This document shows positions 39,706 through 49,700 of a stretch of 64,000 nt of DNA, in pieces. The stretch lies in contig DASYKY010000054.1 in the NCBI GenBank assembly GCA_035995025.1, forward strand, positions 17,740 through 81,739. The letters are read 5' to 3'. The translations under genes and the position numbers were made by a program. Each line of letters starts with the position of its first letter. Position 1 is the stretch's first letter. The notes beneath the pieces were generated by a model. The model did not search any database. It was not told where the DNA came from and saw only the letters and a program-made list of their open reading frames with translations. The DNA comes from Actinophytocola sp035995025 (GTDB lineage Bacteria; Actinomycetota; Actinomycetes; Mycobacteriales; Pseudonocardiaceae).

Positions 39706-42354
39706 ATGCGACACAGCCGGGAAAGTCGCGCTGAACGCTGGTGGGCTCCGATCCCACGGGCCAAGACTGCCGTACCCAGGGTTCCAGCCAACTTCGTTTC
39801 CCGGGACGAACTACGAGACGATCTGGAAGGCCGGAGCGCCGAATTCCCCGTCACCCTGGTGTGCGCACCGGCCGGTTACGGCAAGACGTTGCTGCTGGCC
39901 GACTGGATCGAGAGAACGGGCGCCGCGGACAAGGCGTGGGTGTCGCTCGACGGGGGCGACAACGACGCCGGCCGATTCTGGACCGCGGTGCTGGGTGCGG
40001 TGTGTGCGTGCGAGTCCGTGCCGTCCGCCAGCCGGCTGCACGACCTGCGCCCGCCGGGGGTGCCGGACGCCGCGGGCTTCCTCGCCGAGGTCATCGACGG
40101 GCTCGCGGCGTTGCCGGCCCCCCTCTACCTGGTGCTCGACGACGTGCAGGAGCTGTTGAGCGAGCAGACCTGGCACGGGGTGTCCACGCTGGTCCGCCAC
40201 CAGCCGCGCAACATCCGGCTCGTGCTGTCCACCCGCGCCGACCCGCCGCTGCCGCTGGCGCGGCTGCGCGTCCAGGGGGAGCTGGCCGAGCTGCGGGCCG
40301 ACCGGCTGCGCTTCTCCGAGGAAGACGCCGCCGAGCTGCTGCGCCGCGCGGACGTCGCGCTCGACCCGGAGCAGGTACGCCGCCTCGTCGGGCAGACCGA
40401 GGGGTGGCCCGCCGGGCTGCGGCTGGCCGCCCGCTCGCTGCGGGAGGTGCCCGACCGGGAGGCGTTCCTCGCCGAGTTCGACGGCGACGACCGGGCGATC
40501 GCGGACTTCCTGGTCAGCGAGGTGCTCGCGTGGCTGCCCGCGGAGACGACCGAGGTGCTGTCCAGGATCAGCGTGTGCGACGAGGTGACGCCCGCGCTCG
40601 CCACGGCGCTGTCCGGCCGCGCGGACGCCGGCCTGATCCTCGCCGGGCTGGAGCGGGACAACGACCTCGTGCTCGGCGTCGGCCCGGACCGGCAGTGGTA
40701 CCGGATGCACCCGCTGCTGCGCTCCTACCTGCTCGCCGACCTGGCCCGCCAGTACCCGGGCGACGTCGGCGACCTGCACGAGACCGCGGCGGTGTGGTTC
40801 GCCGCCCAGGAGCAGCCGGCCAAGGCGTTCGAGCACGTCACGCGCACCGGCGGGAAGCGCACCCTCGTCCAGCTGCTGCGGGCGCACGCCGTGACGCTGC
40901 TGCTGACCGGCGACGACGACCAGGCCGTGCGCCGCGCGCTGCTGACCGTGGGCACGGACACCGTCGCGGACGCCCCGGCCCTGTCGCTGATCTCCGCGCT
41001 CGCGCACGCGGCCAACGGCGACCCCGGGCTCGCCGAGGCGGACGTCGCCGCGTGCTGGGCGGCGTGGCCGGGCGACCCCGGCACCGACCTCGTCCGGCTG
41101 CGCCGGCTGGTGCGGACGACGCAGGCGCTGCTGCGGCTGCGGCCCCCGCCCGCCGAGACGGTCGAGTGGGCCGAGGTGATCGCCGCGCACGAGGGCACCG
41201 ACGAGGAGGCGTGGGCGCGGCTGTGTCTGGGCTGGTCGCTGCTGTGGGCCGGCGACACCGTGGCGGCGCGGCTCGAGCTGGACGCGGCGGAGCGGGTGTC
41301 CCGCGAGCGCGGGCTCGACCATCTGACCATGCTCTGCCTGTCCGTGCGGGGCGTGCTGTGCGCCCGCGACGGCGAGTTCACCGCGATGGCGGCGGCCGCC
41401 ACGGAGGCGATCGGCCTGGCCTGCGCGCACGGGTGGACGACCTCGCCGTGGCTGTGCGCGAACCACCTGATGCTCGGCGGCGCGCGGCTCGTGGCCCTGG
41501 ACCCGGTGGGCGTGCTCGACGAGGCCCGGCTCGCGACGGCCGCGCTGCGCGAGGACACCGACTCGAGCGTGCTGCGCTACCTGATCGGCCTGCTCACCGG
41601 CGCCGCGTACGTGGACGCGGGCCGGCTGCAGGAGGGGCTGCCGCTGCTGCAGCGGGCCCGCCACGACCACGCCGACGTCACCGTGCCCGCGGCGCTGCTC
41701 GCGGCGGGCGCGCTGATCGAGCACCGCGCCACGGTGGACCTCGGCCACGACGCGCTCGCCCAGCAGCTGACGGCCTGGACGCGGGAGCGGCTCGGCGCCG
41801 TGGCCGAGCTGGAGATCATGCACGCGTGGACGTCGTTCGCGCGCGGCGCGCTGTACTCGACCGAGCTCGCCGTCCGCGACGTGCTCGACGGGACGCGGGC
41901 GGCGCTGTGCCCCACCACGCGGCTCGAGGCGCGGCTGCTGGAGACGGCGCTGGAGATCCGGCTGAGCAGGCGCACCCGTGCGCGGGGCGCGCTGAGCGCG
42001 GCGCTCGCGCTCGCCGAGCCGGCGGCGCTGGTCCGCCCGTTCCACCACGCGGACTCCGCGGTGCGCATGCTGCTGCTGGAACAGGTGGGCGGCTTCGGCC
42101 GCACGAACGGCTTCGCGGCGCGGGTCTCGCAGATCGTGTCCACAATGGACGCCCAGCCGGTGGACGTGCTGACCAGCCGCGAGCACGCCGTGCTGATCCG
42201 CCTGTCGTCCCCGCAGTCGCTCGACGAGCTGGCCACGGACATGTCGGTGTCGGTGAACACCGTGAAGACCCACGTGCGGGCCATCTACGCGAAGCTCGGC
42301 GTGAACAACCGCCGCGCCGCCGTGGTAGCCGGCCGCCAAATGGGCCTCCACTAA
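39706..42354 (+). CDS. MalT-like LuxR-family regulator (second of a pair)
   Basis: This 882-residue paralogue of the previous gene has a P-loop at CAPAGYGKT (53-61), Walker B LYLVLDDVQEL, a TPR-like repeat region and a LuxR domain (LTSREHAVLIRLSSPQSLDELATDMSVSVNTVKTHV). The DNA-binding helices of the two proteins differ at several positions, so targets may differ. The start ATG 39706 is the only one in this frame near the domain start. A DosR-like palindrome lies upstream, and four repeat arms follow the gene. The ligand is unknown. Confidence 0.9.
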   Translation: MRHSRESRAERWWAPIPRAKTAVPRVPANFVSRDELRDDLEGRSAEFPVTLVCAPAGYGKTLLLADWIERTGAADKAWVSLDGGDNDAGRFWTAVLGAVCACESVPSASRLHDLRPPGVPDAAGFLAEVIDGLAALPAPLYLVLDDVQELLSEQTWHGVSTLVRHQPRNIRLVLSTRADPPLPLARLRVQGELAELRADRLRFSEEDAAELLRRADVALDPEQVRRLVGQTEGWPAGLRLAARSLREVPDREAFLAEFDGDDRAIADFLVSEVLAWLPAETTEVLSRISVCDEVTPALATALSGRADAGLILAGLERDNDLVLGVGPDRQWYRMHPLLRSYLLADLARQYPGDVGDLHETAAVWFAAQEQPAKAFEHVTRTGGKRTLVQLLRAHAVTLLLTGDDDQAVRRALLTVGTDTVADAPALSLISALAHAANGDPGLAEADVAACWAAWPGDPGTDLVRLRRLVRTTQALLRLRPPPAETVEWAEVIAAHEGTDEEAWARLCLGWSLLWAGDTVAARLELDAAERVSRERGLDHLTMLCLSVRGVLCARDGEFTAMAAAATEAIGLACAHGWTTSPWLCANHLMLGGARLVALDPVGVLDEARLATAALREDTDSSVLRYLIGLLTGAAYVDAGRLQEGLPLLQRARHDHADVTVPAALLAAGALIEHRATVDLGHDALAQQLTAWTRERLGAVAELEIMHAWTSFARGALYSTELAVRDVLDGTRAALCPTTRLEARLLETALEIRLSRRTRARGALSAALALAEPAALVRPFHHADSAVRMLLLEQVGGFGRTNGFAARVSQIVSTMDAQPVDVLTSREHAVLIRLSSPQSLDELATDMSVSVNTVKTHVRAIYAKLGVNNRRAAVVAGRQMGLH

Positions 42355-42446
42355 CCCGCGAGTCCAACACTCCGGAGCCGCGAGTCCAACACTCCAGCCC
42401 GGCGCCGAACGTTGGACTCGCGCATGCTGGGTGTTGGACTCGCGGG
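42355..42446. terminator. Four-arm nested inverted repeat between convergent genes
   Basis: The unit GCGAGTCCAAC occurs twice forward (42358-42368 and 42380-42390) and twice in reverse (42411-42421 and 42434-42444). The outer arms match for 16 bp (CCCGCGAGTCCAACAC). The fold could be a long double hairpin or two alternative ones. It lies between the second MalT-like gene and the ABC exporter gene, where it could end both transcripts. Confidence 0.8.
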
Positions 42447-42451
42447 ACTTC

Positions 42452-44314
42452 CTATCCGGCTGAGGCGAACTGGGCTGAGTACAGGCGGTGGTAGGCGCCC
42501 CGCGCGGCCAGCAGCTCCTCGTGCGTGCCCTGCTCCACGATGCGGCCCGACTCCATCACCAGGATCAGGTCCGCGTCGCGGATCGTGGACAGCCGGTGCG
42601 CGATCACGAAGCTCGTCCGGGACGTGCGCAGGGCCGCCATCGCGTGCTGCACCAGCGACTCCGTGCGCGTGTCGACCGAGCTCGTCGCCTCGTCCAGGAT
42701 CAGCAGCGACGGGCTGGCCAGGAACGCCCGCGCGATCGTCAGCAGCTGCTTCTCGCCGGCCGAGACGTTGGTGCCCTCCTCGTCGATCACCGTGTCGTAG
42801 CCGTCCGGCAGCGTGCGCACGAAGTGGTCCACGTGCGTCGCCTTCGCCGCCCCGATGATCTCCTCCTCGGTCGCGTCCGGGCGGCCGTAGGCGATGTTGT
42901 CCCGGATCGTGCCGCCGAACAGCCACGTGTCCTGCAGCACCATGCCGGTCTGCGAACGCAGGTCCTCCCGCTTCAGCGCGGTGATGTCCACGCCGTCGAG
43001 GGTGATCCGGCCCGCGTCCAGCTCGTAGAACCGCATGATCAGGTTCACCAGCGTCGTCTTGCCCGCCCCGGTCGGGCCGACGATCGCGACCGTCTGCCCC
43101 GGCTCGGCGACCAGCGACAGGTCCTCGATCAGTGGCTGCTCCGGCAGGTAGGAGAACGCCACGTGCTCGAACTCGACCCGCCCGCGGCGCTCCGCCGGCA
43201 GCGACGCCTCGGCCGGGTCCGGCTCCTGCTCCTGCGCGTCCAGCAGCTCGAAGACCCGCTCCGCCGAGGCCACCCCGGACTGCATGAGGTTCGCCATCGA
43301 CGCCACCTGGGTCAGCGGCTGGGTGAACTGCCGCGAGTACTGGATGAACGCCTGCACCTCGCCCAGCGACATCGTGCCCGACGTGATGCGCAGCCCGCCG
43401 ACCACCGCCACGACGACGTAGCTGAGGTTCGACAGGAACATCATCGACGGCATGATCAGCCCGGAGATGAACTGCGCGCCCCGGGCCGCCTCGAACAGGT
43501 CGTCGTTGCGCTTGGTGAACTCCGCCTCGGACTCCTTCTGCCGGCCGAACACCTTCACCAGCTGGTGCCCGGTGAACGCCTCCTCGATGTGGGCGTTGAC
43601 GATGCCGGTGTTCTTCCACTGCGCGACGAACTTCTTCTGTGCGCGCTTGCCGACCTGCGCGGTGACGAACACCGACAGCGGGATCACCGCGAACGCGATC
43701 AGCGAGAGCAGCGGCGAGATCGTCAGCATCATCGCCAGCACGCCGATGACCGTCAGCAGCGAGGTCAGCAGCTGGCTCAGCGTCTGCTGCAGCGCCGTGG
43801 AGATGTTGTCGATGTCGTTGGTGACGCGGGAGAGCAGCTCACCGCGCGGCTGGCCGTCGAAGTACCGCAGCGGCAGCCGGTGCAGCTTCTCCTCCACCTC
43901 CTCGCGCAGCCGGTACACGACCCGCTGCACGACCCCGTTCAGCAGCCAGCCCTGCAGCAAGCCGAAAAGCGAGCCGGCCAGGTACAGCCCGAGCACCCAG
44001 CCGAGCACGCCGGCGAGCGCGGAGAAGTCGATGCCGGCGCCCGGGATGTGCCGGAACCGCGCGATCACACCGTCGAAGATGATGTCCGTGGCGTGGCCGA
44101 GGATCTTCGGCCCGGCCACCATGAAGCCGACGCTGGTGACCGCGAGCGCCACCACGGCGGAGAAGGCGAACCGCTCCGGCTGCAGCCGCCGCGCGAGGCG
44201 CTTGGCGGACGGCCCGAAGGTCTTCGCCTTCTCCACCGGCATGTTCATGCCCCCGAAGCGGGGCCCGCCGCCCACCGGCGGACGCTGCGGCCTGGGTGCT
44301 GTCGTAGTACTCAT
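42452..44314 (-). CDS. ABC exporter subunit (ABCB type), second of a pair
   Basis: This 620-residue half transporter has six membrane helices in residues 60-360 and a C-terminal ATPase. VAIVGPTGAGKTTLVNL is Walker A, NVSAGEKQLLTIARAF is the signature motif (SAGEK in place of SGGQ), and LLILDEATSSVDTRTE is Walker B. The changed signature suits the degenerate site of a heterodimer with the gene upstream. The start ATG overlaps the partner's stop. In the family such pairs export drugs or lipids; substrate unknown. Control by the divergent TetR is likely. Confidence 0.9.
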   Translation of the reverse strand: MSTTTAPRPQRPPVGGGPRFGGMNMPVEKAKTFGPSAKRLARRLQPERFAFSAVVALAVTSVGFMVAGPKILGHATDIIFDGVIARFRHIPGAGIDFSALAGVLGWVLGLYLAGSLFGLLQGWLLNGVVQRVVYRLREEVEEKLHRLPLRYFDGQPRGELLSRVTNDIDNISTALQQTLSQLLTSLLTVIGVLAMMLTISPLLSLIAFAVIPLSVFVTAQVGKRAQKKFVAQWKNTGIVNAHIEEAFTGHQLVKVFGRQKESEAEFTKRNDDLFEAARGAQFISGLIMPSMMFLSNLSYVVVAVVGGLRITSGTMSLGEVQAFIQYSRQFTQPLTQVASMANLMQSGVASAERVFELLDAQEQEPDPAEASLPAERRGRVEFEHVAFSYLPEQPLIEDLSLVAEPGQTVAIVGPTGAGKTTLVNLIMRFYELDAGRITLDGVDITALKREDLRSQTGMVLQDTWLFGGTIRDNIAYGRPDATEEEIIGAAKATHVDHFVRTLPDGYDTVIDEEGTNVSAGEKQLLTIARAFLASPSLLILDEATSSVDTRTESLVQHAMAALRTSRTSFVIAHRLSTIRDADLILVMESGRIVEQGTHEELLAARGAYHRLYSAQFASAG

Positions 44315-46044
44315 GCCACTTGCTCCGGTGTCAACTGGGACTCGACGATCTCGACATAGGTGGGACAGGTGCCCATGAGCTGGCGGTGGTTGCCGATGCC
44401 GACCACGGATCCCTTGTCCAGCACCACGATCTGGTCGGCGTCGAGGATCGTGGACACGCGCTGGGCGACCACGATGACCGCCGCCTGCCGCACGTGCGGG
44501 CGCAGCGCGATCCGCAGCGCCGCGTCGGTCGCGAGGTCGAGCGCGGAGAACGAGTCGTCGAACAGGTAGATCTCCGGCTCGCGCACCAGCGCCCGCGCGA
44601 TCGAGAGCCGCTGGCGCTGGCCGCCGGAGACGTTCGTGCCGCCCTGCGCGATCGGCGCCTCCAAGCCGCCGGGCATGTCCTCGACGAAGTCGCGGGCCTG
44701 CGCCACCTCGAGCGCCTCCCACAGCCGTTCGTCGGTCGCGTCCGGGTTGCCGTAGCGCAGGTTCGACGCCACGGTGCCGGTGAACAGGTACGCACGCTGG
44801 GGCACCAGGCCGATGCGCTCGCACAACATGTCCGGGTCGACCTCGCGGACGTCCACGCCGTCGACGAGCAGCTCGCCGCCGGTGACGTCGACCAGCCGCG
44901 GGATCAGCGACAGCAGCGTCGTCTTGCCGGCGCCGGTGCTGCCCACGATCGCGGTCGTCCTGCCGGCCTCCGCGCGGAAGGAGACGTTGCGCAGCACCGC
45001 GTCCGCCGCGCCGGGGTAGCGGAACTCCACGCCCCGCAGCTCCACGTCCCCGTGCCGGGTCAGCTCGCGCACCGGCGCGGCCGGCGGCACCACCGACGGA
45101 TCGGTGTCGAGCACCTCGTTGATCCGCTCGGCACACACGGCCGCGCGCGGGATCATCATCGAGATGAACGTCGCCATCATCACCGACATGAGGATCTGCA
45201 GCAGGTAGTTGAGGAACGCGGTCAGCGCGCCGATCTGCATCTCGCCGGCGTCCACGCGGTGCGAGCCGAACCACAGCACCGCCACGCTGGACGCGTTCAG
45301 GATCAGCATCACCGTCGGGAAGATCAGCGCCTGCAGCCTGCCGACCCGCATCGCGGTGTCGGTCAGCTGGGCGTTGGCGTCGCCGAACCGGCGGGCCTCC
45401 GCCGGCTCGCGGACGAACGCGCGGACCACCCGGATCCCGGTCAGCTGCTCGCGCAGCACCCGGTTGACCTGGTCGATGCGCTCCTGCATCAGCCGGAACT
45501 GCGGGACCATCCGGGACACGATCAGGCCGATGCAGATCACCAGCACCGGCACGCAGACCACCAGCAGCCAGGACAGTCCCACGTCCTCGCGCAGTGCCAT
45601 GATCACGCCCGCGACGCACATGATCGGCGCGGTGACGAACATCGTGCAGACCATGGCCACCAGCAGCTGCACCTGCTGGACGTCGTTGGTGGTCCGGGTG
45701 ATCAGCGACGGCGGGCCGAACCCGGCGACCTCGCGCGCGGAGAACACGCCGACGCGGTGGAAGATCGCGGACCGCACGTCGCGGCCGAACGCCATGGCGG
45801 TGCGCGACCCGAAGTAGACCGCGCCGATCGAGCAGACGATCTGCAGCACGGTGACCACCAGCATCCACCCCCCGGTCGACACGATGTAGTGCGTGTCGCC
45901 CCGCGCGATGCCGTTGTCGATGATGTCCGCGTTGAGGCTGGGTAGGTACAACGACGCGATCGTGCCGATGAGTTGCAGCACGATCACCGCCGTGAGCTCA
46001 CTGCGGTAGGCCCGCAGGTACGTGCGAAGTAGGCGCGTCAGCAC
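44311..46044 (-). CDS. ABC exporter subunit (ABCB type), first of a pair
   Basis: This 577-residue half transporter has six helices in residues 15-310 and an ATPase with Walker A GSTGAGKTTLLSL, signature VSGGQRQRLSIARALV and Walker B IYLFDDSFSALD. The Walker B motif ends in Asp-Asp where Asp-Glu is usual, so the catalytic glutamate is missing here. Together with the altered signature of the partner this fits a heterodimer with one weak ATP site. GTG at 46044 lies 22 bp from the first candidate TetR operator. Confidence 0.9.
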   Translation of the reverse strand: MLTRLLRTYLRAYRSELTAVIVLQLIGTIASLYLPSLNADIIDNGIARGDTHYIVSTGGWMLVVTVLQIVCSIGAVYFGSRTAMAFGRDVRSAIFHRVGVFSAREVAGFGPPSLITRTTNDVQQVQLLVAMVCTMFVTAPIMCVAGVIMALREDVGLSWLLVVCVPVLVICIGLIVSRMVPQFRLMQERIDQVNRVLREQLTGIRVVRAFVREPAEARRFGDANAQLTDTAMRVGRLQALIFPTVMLILNASSVAVLWFGSHRVDAGEMQIGALTAFLNYLLQILMSVMMATFISMMIPRAAVCAERINEVLDTDPSVVPPAAPVRELTRHGDVELRGVEFRYPGAADAVLRNVSFRAEAGRTTAIVGSTGAGKTTLLSLIPRLVDVTGGELLVDGVDVREVDPDMLCERIGLVPQRAYLFTGTVASNLRYGNPDATDERLWEALEVAQARDFVEDMPGGLEAPIAQGGTNVSGGQRQRLSIARALVREPEIYLFDDSFSALDLATDAALRIALRPHVRQAAVIVVAQRVSTILDADQIVVLDKGSVVGIGNHRQLMGTCPTYVEIVESQLTPEQVA

Positions 46045-46061
46045 CGGTCCCCCTACAAGAA

Positions 46062-46076
46062 GAAACGGTTCGTATC
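46062..46076. promoter_or_regulatory. Candidate TetR operator, site 1
   Basis: GAAACG-GTT-CGTATC is an imperfect palindrome. The same pattern recurs 47 bp away at site 2. This site is proximal to the ABC exporter start at 46044. Confidence 0.6.
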
Positions 46077-46108
46077 TAGCATGGACAAACCTAGACTAGT
46101 CCCCATAA

Positions 46109-46123
46109 GAAACGCAACGTATC
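46109..46123. promoter_or_regulatory. Candidate TetR operator, site 2
   Basis: GAAACG-CAA-CGTATC, in the same orientation as site 1 with 12 of 15 bases identical, lies 19 bp before the TetR start. Two sites in a divergent spacer suit repression of both genes. Confidence 0.6.
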
Positions 46124-46142
46124 TTAAAGGTAAAGAACGCCA

Positions 46143-46733
46143 GTGACCGAGCCCAAGACCCGCCGCCGCGGCGCAGAGCTGGAACAGGCGATTCTCGACG
46201 CTGCCTGGGACGAGCTGAACGAGGTCGGCTATGCCGCCCTCACCATAGAATCTGTAGCCGCCCGGGCCGCGACGAGCAAGCCGGTTATCTACCGGCGCTG
46301 GCCCGGCCGGGCCGAGCTGGTGCTCGCCGCGTGGGGGCGGAACCGCCCGCCGGTCACGTATGCGACCGACACGGGCGGCCTGCGCTCGGACCTGATTTCC
46401 CTGTTCAGCCGCATCGCCCGCCGGGCGGAGGGCATGGTGAGCGAGGCCATCGCGGGGGTGATGGGCGAGGCGTTCCGGCATCCGGAGGTCGCCGACCTGC
46501 TCCGCGACCGGCTCCGGACCGCACCTCTAGCCAACTGGGTGCAGGAGATCGTCGACCGCGCGGCCGACCGCGGCGAGCTGACGCAGGTCGCGGTTCCCAA
46601 GCGCGCCGCACGCGCCCCGCTGGACCTGGTCCGCAACGAGACCATGATGTATGGCGGCCCGGTCAGCGACGAGACGATCGCCGAGCTGGTCGACGACGTC
46701 TACCTCCCGCTACTGCGCGGCCTCGGTTCCTGA
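46143..46733 (+). CDS. TetR family repressor
   Basis: This 196-residue protein has a TetR DNA-binding region: ILDAAWDELNEVGYAALTIESVAARAATSKPVIYRRWPGRAELVLAA. It ends with a C-terminal ligand domain (TetR_C-like). GTG 46143 follows AAAGAAC. Divergent from the ABC exporter pair, it is probably their repressor. Two matching palindromes lie in the spacer. The regulated drug is unknown. Confidence 0.92.
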   Translation: MTEPKTRRRGAELEQAILDAAWDELNEVGYAALTIESVAARAATSKPVIYRRWPGRAELVLAAWGRNRPPVTYATDTGGLRSDLISLFSRIARRAEGMVSEAIAGVMGEAFRHPEVADLLRDRLRTAPLANWVQEIVDRAADRGELTQVAVPKRAARAPLDLVRNETMMYGGPVSDETIAELVDDVYLPLLRGLGS

Positions 46734-46739
46734 ACCGTC

Positions 46740-49700
46740 TCACCAGGCCCGCCGGGGCTTGGAGCGGGTGATCGTGCGGGCGAGCGCCTCGCGGGCGGCG
46801 GCCGCCCACTGCGGCACGGCCGCCCGCTCCGCGACCTCGCGCGCCTTGCGGTAGTGGCCGTTCGCGGTCTGGACCTGGTCGAGCCGCACGGCCAGGTCGC
46901 CGAGCAGCTGGGCGACGGGCAACAGCACGGCGCAGCCGCCGGTGTCGCCGCCCGCCACCTCGTCGTCCATGGGGCGCAGGTCCTTGTACGCCTCGACGAT
47001 CCGGTCGTAGTCGTTGAGCGCCAGGCCGAGCAGGCCGCGCAACGCCATGACGATCTTGAAGCGGACATCCCGCGGGATGGGGTCGCGCACGGCGGCCACC
47101 TCGAGCGCGGTCTCCAGCCGGCCGGCCGCGGCCAGCGCCAGCGCGTACACCTCGCGGCCCTGCTCCGGCGCGCGCTCGAACGCGAGCCGGGCGCCGGTGA
47201 CCTGGTCGGCGAGCTTGCCCGTCCACCAGGCCAGCGACAGCGTCGACATCGGGACGAAGCCCTCCTCGACGTCGGCGAGACCGACGTGGCTGGTCAGCTC
47301 GGCCGCGTGCTGGAAGGCCTGCTCCGCCTCGTCGAAGCGGCCGCCGACCGTGTGGTGCACGCCGCGGTACCAGGCGGCGGTGACGGCGGCGGACGGCAGA
47401 TCGTAGGTGGTGGCGAGCCGCTCCAGCTCGGCGGCGTGCGTCTCGGCGACCGCGAAGTACCCGCGTCCGCACGCGCAGCGCACCAGCGCCTGCCGGCCGG
47501 CAACTTCGACGGCGATCAGCCCGTGACCCTGACCGATGGCGAGCAGCTCGGTCGCGATCCGCTCGCGCTCGGCGAGCGTGGACGTCCAGTAGCTGCGCCG
47601 GAAGCGGGCGTTCAGCGCGGACGCCAGCAGCGCCGGGTCGCGCAGCTGGCGGGCGAGCGTGACCGCCTGCAGCGACGCGGGGTCGCCGCGCGGGTCGTCG
47701 CACTGCTCCAGCTCGATCGCCAGGCGCGCGAACAGCTGGCAGCGCAGCTCCGGGAGCGTGGCCGGGAGCTTGTAGAGCGTGCGGTCGATGAGGTCGACGA
47801 GGTTCTCCGGCCGCTCCCCCGGGGCATGCTGCGGGAACAGGTCTGGCGCGTCGTAGGCGACGATCACCCGCGCGGTCAGCTCCGGGTCGCCGATGCCGAC
47901 CACCTCGGCCAGCGTGTCGTCGCGCAGCGCCCGCGCGGACGACCGCTCCCCCGCGACCGACAGCGTGCGGATGGTGCCGATCACCAGCTCGAGCCGGTCG
48001 GCCACGGTGCCGCCGGGCGCGTGCGCGTAGGACAACACGGCCTGCTGCCAGAGCCCGGCCGCCTCCCGGTGCGCGTAGCGGCGTTCGGCCTGCTCGGCGG
48101 CCAGCCGCAGGTACCAGGCCGCGCGGGCGGCCGCGTCCGGCGCCTGGGCGGCGTCGAAGTGGTGCGCGAGCGCCACCGCGTCGTGCGGCCGCAGCTGCTC
48201 GAGCGCGTCGGCGACGCGGGCGTGTAGGCCGGTGCGGCGCAGCCGCGAGATGTCGTGGTAGAGCGTGTCCCGCACCAGCGCGTGCGCGAAGCGCAGCGAC
48301 CGGGTGGCGGTGTGCGGCTCGTCGAGGATCCCCGCGCGCAGCGCCGCGTCCAGGCACTCGATCAGCGCGTCGGAGTCCGTGCCGCTGACCGCGGACAGCA
48401 CGTCGAGGGTGAAGTCCCGGCCGATCACCGCGGCGACGTGCAGCACGGACTGCGCGGACGCGGGCAGCCGGGCGACCCGGCGGCGCACGATGTGCCGCAC
48501 GCTCGGCGGCACCTCCCCGACCGCCGCGTGCTCGCCCTCGGTCTCCAGCAGCCGGGCGATCTCGCGGACGAAGAACGGGTTGCCCTCGGTGCGCCGGGCG
48601 ATCGCGGCGATCGTGTGGTCGGACAGCGTGCGGGAGCACAGCTCGCACAACAGCTCCGCCACCGCGGCCTGGTCCAGACCGGTCAACGTCAGGTGTTCCG
48701 GCTCGTGGCGGGCCAGCGTCGCGAGCGTCTCCGCGAGCCGCTCGTCGACCTCGGTCGGCCGGTAGGTGGCCAGCACCAGGAGCGGCTCGCCGATCAGGTC
48801 GCCCGCCAGATGCGCGAGCAGGGCGAGCACCTCGCCGTCCGCGTGGTGCAGGTCGTCGAGGACGACGACCAGCGGGCTGCTGCGGGTGACGGCGGCGAGG
48901 TAGCGGCCGACCGCCGTGCGCAGCCGGTACCGCGCGGCCGGCACGTCGCCGGAGGTCCGCCGCGTCACGTGGTCGTTGAGCAGCGGCGCCAGCTCCATCG
49001 CGTGGTGGCGCGGCGGGAACCGGTCGACCAGGCCCTGCAGGACCTCGGTCCACGGCTGGCCCGCCGGGCTGCCCTCGCGTTCCGGGCAGTTGCCCCACGC
49101 GACCGTCCAGCCCTCGTCGCCGAACAGGCGGGCGACCGCGTCGGCGAGCGCGGACTTCCCGATTCCCGGTTCACCGGATATCAGCGCGAACGTGAACCGG
49201 CCGGCTTTCGCCGCGGCGGCCGCGCGGTGCAGCCGGGTGATTTCCTGGTCGCGGCCGAGCAATCCCCGGACGGGGGTCCGATGATGCGCAGGAATTTCCC
49301 GGTCAGGAAGATGTACCCAGGCATCCGCCGTCGTTTCCTTGACCGTGACCGATACCGACCGGTAGGCGGCCGGATCGCAACCCCTGCTGTGCCGTACGAC
49401 CTCCTCGAAGAACCATGCCGAGGTGATGATCGCCAAAACTCCAGGAGATTCCGCGAGTGCCGACTTCACGGGCTCCGAGTCGAGCAACCGGAATGCCAGG
49501 TTGATCGCCACGGACGTGACGCCGTGCTCGTCGTAGTTGATCTCGCCCGCGTGCAGCGCCATCCGCAGCCGCACCTGCGCCGGCTCCCGGTGGCGGCTGT
49601 TGTGCTCGCGCAACGCGGCGACGAGCGCGCCGGGCAGGTCCTCTACCAGCGGCGCCTTGGGCACGTCGGGTGGCACGAGGACGAGCGTGCCGTCGCCCCG

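Noticed and set aside
42355..42446. CRISPR-like array
   Set aside because: Only two direct and two inverted copies of a short unit, with spacers of unequal size and no cas genes.
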